Positions 5,700 through 8,496 of a DNA stretch of 8,496 nt are shown piece after piece (within the stretch, counting starts at the first letter, position 1; the number at the start of each line of letters is the position of its first letter). The stretch covers positions 1 to 8,496 of the forward strand of contig JAJZIE010000103.1 in the NCBI GenBank assembly GCA_021810725.1, in the 5' to 3' direction. The notes beneath the pieces are model-generated. The model was not told the DNA's origin. It was given only the letters and a program-made list of their open reading frames with translations, and did no database searches. Origin of the DNA: Bacillota bacterium (lineage in GTDB: Bacteria > Bacillota > Sulfobacillia > JAJZYS01 > JAJYTV01). The position numbers were made by a program, and so were the translations under genes.

Positions 5700-6269
5700 T
5701 CAGGACGCGTGAGCCTGGTCCTTTGCGATCGCGAAGTTGCGCAGCACGCCGGTGCGACGCAAGGCGTCGCCGACCAGCTTCGAGAGCACTCCAGAGAGGA
5801 TCGCGCCCGAGACCAGCGAGGCGATCAGGTAGCCGGCCTGCAAAGCCGCCGAGTACTCGTTCACGCCGTAATAGAAGTAGGAGTAGATGTAGTTCCCGAC
5901 CCCGCCGAGGGCGGTCGCGAGCAGCATGAAGCCCCAGCCGTAGCGCTTCCAGCCGCCCAGCGCGAACCCCACCTCGACCCCCAGGCCCTGCGCGATGCCG
6001 ATGGTGAACGCCTGGATGCCGTAGGGACTGCCGAGCAGAAACTCGACGAGGCCGCCGACCGCCTCCGCCAGCAGGGCGGCGCCGGGACGACGCACGATGT
6101 AGGGGACGATGCCTGCGGCGATCCACCAAAGTCCGTTGAACAGCGCAAGCAGGATCGGGTTGACGGACGACGGCACGAACTTGAAGATGATGTCCCAGCC
6201 GAGGTAGATGGCGCCCGCCACCACCGCCAGCACCGACGCGACCACGATGTCCCTGAGCTTCCACTGCAA
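5700..6269 (-). CDS. ykoE: YkoE-like ECF substrate-binding subunit for thiamine precursor/HMP
   Basis: This integral membrane S-component should bind the vitamin and deliver it through the ECF module encoded next. The 189-residue protein is close to the usual YkoE length. It has about six hydrophobic segments, starting with VVASVLAVVAGAIYLGWDII (about 9-28). Family-like stretches are NGLWWIAAGIVPYIVRRPGA, LAEAVGGLVEFLLGSPYG and GNYIYSYFYYG. The start is TTG 6269-6267, placed 6 bases after a strong ribosome site GAGGAGGGA (6284-6276). Longer reading-frame starts near 6365 lie inside the terminator and are not credible. A TPP riboswitch and terminator upstream, with the YkoD-YkoC-like fusion downstream, fix the pathway as thiamine, most likely HMP (hydroxymethylpyrimidine) uptake as proposed for YkoEDC. 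Whether the ligand is HMP or thiamine itself cannot be read from the sequence. No lesion is seen. Confidence 0.9.
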   Translation of the reverse strand: MQWKLRDIVVASVLAVVAGAIYLGWDIIFKFVPSSVNPILLALFNGLWWIAAGIVPYIVRRPGAALLAEAVGGLVEFLLGSPYGIQAFTIGIAQGLGVEVGFALGGWKRYGWGFMLLATALGGVGNYIYSYFYYGVNEYSAALQAGYLIASLVSGAILSGVLSKLVGDALRRTGVLRNFAIAKDQAHAS

Positions 6270-6317
6270 ACCCGGTCCCTCCTCGCGCGATGGCCTGGGG
6301 TGCGCGGCGGCGACGAC

Positions 6318-6354
6318 AGAAAAACGCGTCCGACTCCCTAGGAGTCGGACGCGT
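6318..6354 (-). terminator. Intrinsic terminator of the TPP riboswitch
   Basis: On the minus strand a perfect 14-bp stem (ACGCGTCCGACTCC pairing with GGAGTCGGACGCGT, 6354-6341 and 6337-6324) closes a 3-base loop. It is followed directly by a run of Ts (6324-6320). It sits between the riboswitch and the ykoE start, so termination here would silence the whole operon. Confidence 0.9.
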
Positions 6355-6381
6355 GGCGTTCTCACACCTGCGTTCCGCTCT

Positions 6382-6464
6382 GCCTTCCCTCCGCTGGCAT
6401 TACCCAGTTCAGGTTGGTAGGGTCTGCGCCGCGTGGCGCACTCTCAGCTCCCGCTCCCCTAGGC
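6382..6464 (-). promoter_or_regulatory. TPP (THI-box) riboswitch
   Basis: The minus strand has the conserved THI-box parts in order: AGGGGAGC, the CTGAGAG element, ACCC, AACCTGAACTGG, GTAATGCCAGCGGAGGGAA. The closing P1 stem is GCCT (6464-6461) with AGGC (6385-6382). The RNA binds thiamine pyrophosphate. Just downstream, CGGAACGC and the GGAG of the aptamer's 3' strand are complementary to GCGTCCG and CTCC in the 5' arm of the terminator. An antiterminator can therefore form when TPP is absent, and TPP binding should free the terminator. The aptamer is certain by motif; the antiterminator pairing is my inference. Confidence 0.95.
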
Positions 6465-6470
6465 ACTGTG

Positions 6471-6499
6471 AGCTTAGCCGCAACCTTCGAGCGTGTCAA
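6471..6499 (-). promoter_or_regulatory. Sigma-70-type promoter of the thiamine transporter operon
   Basis: A perfect -35 box TTGACA (6499-6494) is separated by 17 bases from TAAGCT (6476-6471) as a -10 box. This would start transcription a few bases before the riboswitch P1 stem, exactly where a riboswitch leader should begin. The -10 matches the consensus at only three positions. Confidence 0.7.
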
Positions 6500-6665
6500 T
6501 CGGCCGTGGGGATCGAGGAGAGTGTCTGGCAGGTGGGGCTGATGACGGACCGGACCGACGACGGGAGATGACCCGGCGGGCCCGAACAGCCGCCGTTCGC
6601 AGTGATGGCGTCTCTCAGGGGCTGGCGGACGCCCGCGTCGCCGCGCGCATCAGGATGGTTGCGAA

Positions 6666-7613
6666 CTACGCCCAGGTGACGGGCTGCTTGGGCTGGAAGC
6701 GGTCATCGGTATCGCCCGTCACGATGCCGAGTCCCTGGGCGATGCCTACGGCGTTCACGTACCTGGGAGCGATCTGCGAGGCATCGGCAAACTTCACGTC
6801 CGCCTGGTTCGACATGTCGACAAGCGCGCCATAGCCAAGCGCCCGCACCGTCCAGTCGGCCGGCTCCTCCCGCGTCACTGTTTGGCTAGCCTGGTTACCT
6901 TCGTTCGGTGGGAGGATGGCTGCTGCGACAGCTCTGGCGATGTCCATGCCGTAGGGCCCCGAGGGCGGTGGCACGTTCGCGGAGAAGCCACCAAACGATG
7001 GAGTCTGCAGGATCTGCAGCAGCGCGTGGACGGCCGGTCCGAGCGTCACCGGATCGTTCGGGCCAACGCCGACAGGCAGGAGGCCCGCCTGAGAGCAGGC
7101 CCAGAGTGGAGTCTTGGCCCACCTGCCGGCGATCGACGCGGGTGGTCCGTTGGGTTCCTGGAACGTGAGGCCGTCGGCACCGGTAACTTGGCCGCTTACC
7201 GCGTCGAACTGCACTTGCCCGAGCTCGTGGCGGGGATCACGGAAGACGTAGACAAGCTCCGGCGCCTGGAGCTGCGGCGGCCCAAGAGACGCACCGGACG
7301 GCGTCCACGTAAGCTCGTAGGCCAGCTGGACCGGCAAGGCGGCTAGGGCCTTCTCGGCGTCGGCCCGCGTGAGCAGGGGCACGGCGCCGCCGACGGCCGT
7401 TAGGGTGTGCCAGTTGCGGTAATAGTTCACGACCCTGCCTTGCGGGTCCACGTTGACAACGATCGCGTCGTGGGCGACCGGAATGCCGTCATAGATGCGC
7501 ACGAACCGCACCTGCCAGTCGTTCCCCGGCTGTACGGCAGAGTTCGTGGCGGGCATCGCGACGGTGTCCGCCAGGTCCTGGGGATCGACCGCCTTGACAA
7601 AGGCCGTGGCCAC
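6666..7613 (-). CDS. YcdB-like/SLH-motif secreted protein, main body (probably a broken gene)
   Basis: From GTG 7613 the product is 315 residues. Residues about 30-155 resemble a YcdB/PepSY-like domain (WQVRFVRIYDGIPVAHDAIV, VNVDPQGRVVNYYRNWH, a DPRHELGQVQFDAVSGQVTG stretch), found in Bacillota surface proteins of unknown role. Residues about 275-315 form an S-layer homology motif: FADASQIAPRYVNAVGIAQG, LGIVTGDTDDRFQPKQPVTW. The SLH consensus does not end there. After the TAG (6668-6666) the frame continues FATILMRAATR and stops 16 residues later, so the amber codon replaces what is usually Glu or Gln in 'TRAEFA'. The N-terminus lacks a signal peptide, yet the frame is open upstream to 7673, and the adjacent 75-residue signal-peptide frame ends inside that stretch. 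GTG 7613 has no clear ribosome site. Most likely this is the larger part of one secreted protein broken by a frameshift and a nonsense codon. Confidence 0.7.
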   Translation of the reverse strand: MATAFVKAVDPQDLADTVAMPATNSAVQPGNDWQVRFVRIYDGIPVAHDAIVVNVDPQGRVVNYYRNWHTLTAVGGAVPLLTRADAEKALAALPVQLAYELTWTPSGASLGPPQLQAPELVYVFRDPRHELGQVQFDAVSGQVTGADGLTFQEPNGPPASIAGRWAKTPLWACSQAGLLPVGVGPNDPVTLGPAVHALLQILQTPSFGGFSANVPPPSGPYGMDIARAVAAAILPPNEGNQASQTVTREEPADWTVRALGYGALVDMSNQADVKFADASQIAPRYVNAVGIAQGLGIVTGDTDDRFQPKQPVTWA

Positions 7614-7641
7614 GGTCGAAGCCTGCTGAGCATCGTCGACC

Positions 7642-7869
7642 TCAGTTGATCCTGAAGCTGGCGAGGATGGAGTTCACCTGGGGGTAGATGGCGGCCAACG
7701 TGGCCAGCGCCTGAGTCTGCGGGATGGTCGGTGTGGGGCTCGGCGCGGCGCCAGAGGACGTGGTGGTCAGGGTTGCCGTACCGCTGCTGTCGGAAGCGGA
7801 GGCGAAGACAGCGGGCTCGATGGCAAGCAATAGGGACGCCAGGGCTATACCGAGGGCCGCTTTGAGCAA
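7642..7869 (-). CDS. Signal-peptide-bearing N-terminal fragment of the YcdB/SLH protein
   Basis: The frame starts at TTG 7869-7867, five bases after a strong ribosome site GGAGGTGA (7882-7875), and codes for 75 residues. Residues 1-25 are a classical signal peptide: Lys3, a hydrophobic core (AALGIALASLLLAIEPAV) and a cleavage-type ASA near 24-26. A Ser/Thr/Pro-rich linker follows (about 26-50), then a helical stretch ending NSILASFRIN. The TGA stop at 7644-7642 is immediately followed, one base out of frame, by an open frame (EVDDAQQASTVATAF) that runs straight into the 6666-7613 protein. Skipping one base at the TGA gives a continuous 400-residue exported protein. It could also be a small secreted peptide in its own right, but the position and lack of any other signal peptide argue for a split gene. 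Confidence 0.7.
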   Translation of the reverse strand: MLKAALGIALASLLLAIEPAVFASASDSSGTATLTTTSSGAAPSPTPTIPQTQALATLAAIYPQVNSILASFRIN

Positions 7870-7947
7870 GGGGCTCACCTCCAGAGGACAAGTTGGGAGA
7901 GCGGTCCGGGGCGCGGGACCAGCCAGGCCCTCCCAGACAGCTTCCAG

Positions 7948-7975
7948 TTTATATCCAGCTCCTTTTGTGTCACAA
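7948..7975 (-). promoter_or_regulatory. Candidate promoter of the signal-peptide/YcdB-SLH gene
   Basis: On the minus strand TTGTGA (7975-7970) and TATAAA (7953-7948) are spaced by 16 bases. They match the -35 consensus at four of six and the -10 at five of six positions. The leader to the TTG start would be about 70 bases. The -35 box overlaps a palindrome, TTGTG-T-CACAA (7965-7975), that could bind a regulator. Confidence 0.55.
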
Positions 7976-8023
7976 GGAGGAGCCACAGGTCCTGCAGGCT
8001 GTCGCCCGCCTGCGAACGAGCTT

Positions 8024-8081
8024 CCTGTGACAGGGGCGGACTCCACAACCCAAAGGCGGGGAGGAAACTCGATAGATATCG
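8024..8081. repeat. Short palindromes in the divergent intergenic region
   Basis: CCTGT-G-ACAGG (8024-8034) and CGATA-GA-TATCG (8070-8081) are perfect inverted repeats between the divergent promoters. The first shares the core TGTGACA with the palindrome overlapping the minus-strand -35 box (7965-7975). They are candidate operators for a DNA-binding protein; arms of five bases can also arise by chance. Confidence 0.3.
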
Positions 8082-8091
8082 TACGTGTGAG

Positions 8092-8120
8092 TTGACGGAC
8101 GTAAAACAACCGGGTACTCT
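8092..8120 (+). promoter_or_regulatory. Candidate promoter of the rightmost gene
   Basis: TTGACG (8092-8097) and TACTCT (8115-8120) are separated by 17 bases, about 34 bases before the ATG at 8154. The -35 box matches five of six consensus positions and the -10 three of six. Confidence 0.55.
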
Positions 8121-8153
8121 ATTCGCGTAGTGACGCCAGAAGGAAGTGTGGCC

Positions 8154-8496
8154 ATGGAGGAGCTTCTGCCCGGCGTCTTTGCGGTTCAATCGCCCGTCTT
8201 CGAGCTCCTCGCCTCCATGTTCCGGCTGCAGGCCCACGAGCAGCTGACGAGGGGCGATTTCGCGGGACTTGCGGAGTTTGACCTGGACCTTTGGGTGGAC
8301 CGGGTCCGTGGCTCCCTGCCTGACGACGTCAAGCAGGGTCTTGAGGTCTTCTTCGACGTCGAGAGCTTCATCGGGCTCTCGATGGTTGGGTTCGCTTGGA
8401 GAACCGACGCGTGGCGGTCTGTCGACGCATTCCTGACGGCGCTTAGGGCCGCCTCGCCCCATGCGCTGTTCGAGTCCTTTCTGCAGACCGGCTTCA
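8154..8496 (+). CDS. Putative ArsR-like regulator, N-terminal part; runs off the right edge
   Basis: ATG 8154 follows AGAAGGAAG by seven bases and opens a frame of 114 codons to the edge with no stop. The start contains SPVFELLASMFRLQAHEQL, followed by acidic and aromatic stretches (FDLDLWVDRVRGSLPDDV, VFFDVESFIGLSMVGFAW) and a helical region ending HALFESFLQTGF. This resembles the N-terminal domain in front of the winged helix of some ArsR-like regulators (DUF5937 type), where 'SP..ELLAS' is common. The DNA-binding domain itself would lie beyond the window, so the assignment is tentative. No signal peptide or membrane segment is present. It is transcribed away from the YcdB/SLH gene, and palindromes in the shared gap could be sites for this protein if it is a regulator. 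Confidence 0.6.
   Translation, partial: MEELLPGVFAVQSPVFELLASMFRLQAHEQLTRGDFAGLAEFDLDLWVDRVRGSLPDDVKQGLEVFFDVESFIGLSMVGFAWRTDAWRSVDAFLTALRAASPHALFESFLQTGF

Noticed and set aside
6270..6365. Longer N-terminus for the ykoE-like gene starting near 6365
   Set aside because: That start lies inside the transcription terminator stem. TTG 6269 has a strong ribosome site and matches the expected protein start.
6500..6660. Terminator or gene between the YcdB/SLH gene and the thiamine operon promoter
   Set aside because: Only a weak CGAAC/GTTCG stem without a T-run was seen, and the open frames there are short and overlap the promoter or riboswitch.

Overview
The window is GC-rich chromosomal DNA. It has strong purine-rich ribosome sites before GTG and TTG starts, a YkoE-type ECF vitamin transporter under a TPP riboswitch, and a YcdB-like secreted protein with an S-layer-homology (SLH) motif. 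Together these suggest a high-GC member of the Bacillota (for example Symbiobacterium-like or Limnochordia-like). This is an inference from gene content; nothing here fixes the species.

Left part (1-2291, minus-strand genes plus an insertion). A DUF5343-type gene is cut in two by a complete IS4-family insertion sequence at 710-2174. The element has 15-bp perfect terminal inverted repeats and a 10-bp target duplication. Removing it with one duplication copy restores a continuous 202-codon reading frame. A second minus-strand gene overlaps the DUF5343 stop by 8 bp and runs off the left edge, so this was probably a two-gene unit that the element now interrupts.

Middle-left (2292-3330) is decayed toxin-antitoxin territory. 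It holds a plus-strand ribbon-helix-helix-like gene with a frameshift and an in-frame stop, a shifted and shortened vapC-like PIN remnant on the minus strand, and an apparently intact phd-type antitoxin gene. The phd stop overlaps the old vapC start. A 21-bp palindrome lies inside the remnant and a 12-bp palindrome sits just before phd.

Centre (3335-6499, minus strand) is a well-preserved thiamine/HMP import operon. In order it has a promoter, TPP riboswitch, intrinsic terminator, ykoE-like substrate-binding membrane protein, and one long gene fusing two ECF ATPase domains to an EcfT membrane domain. The complete transporter is therefore encoded by two polypeptides. High cellular TPP should terminate the transcript before ykoE.

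Right part (6666-8496). A secreted YcdB/SLH-type protein on the minus strand appears broken at two places. A signal-peptide fragment (7642-7869) is one frame away from the main body (6666-7613), and an amber stop cuts the SLH motif. A regulatory gap with face-to-face promoters and short palindromes separates it from a plus-strand gene that leaves the window, whose N-terminus resembles ArsR-like (DUF5937-type) regulators.

I saw no CRISPR array, tRNA, rRNA or clear new multi-gene system. The least explained items are the DUF5343 two-gene unit, the three-domain ECF fusion and the split secreted protein.
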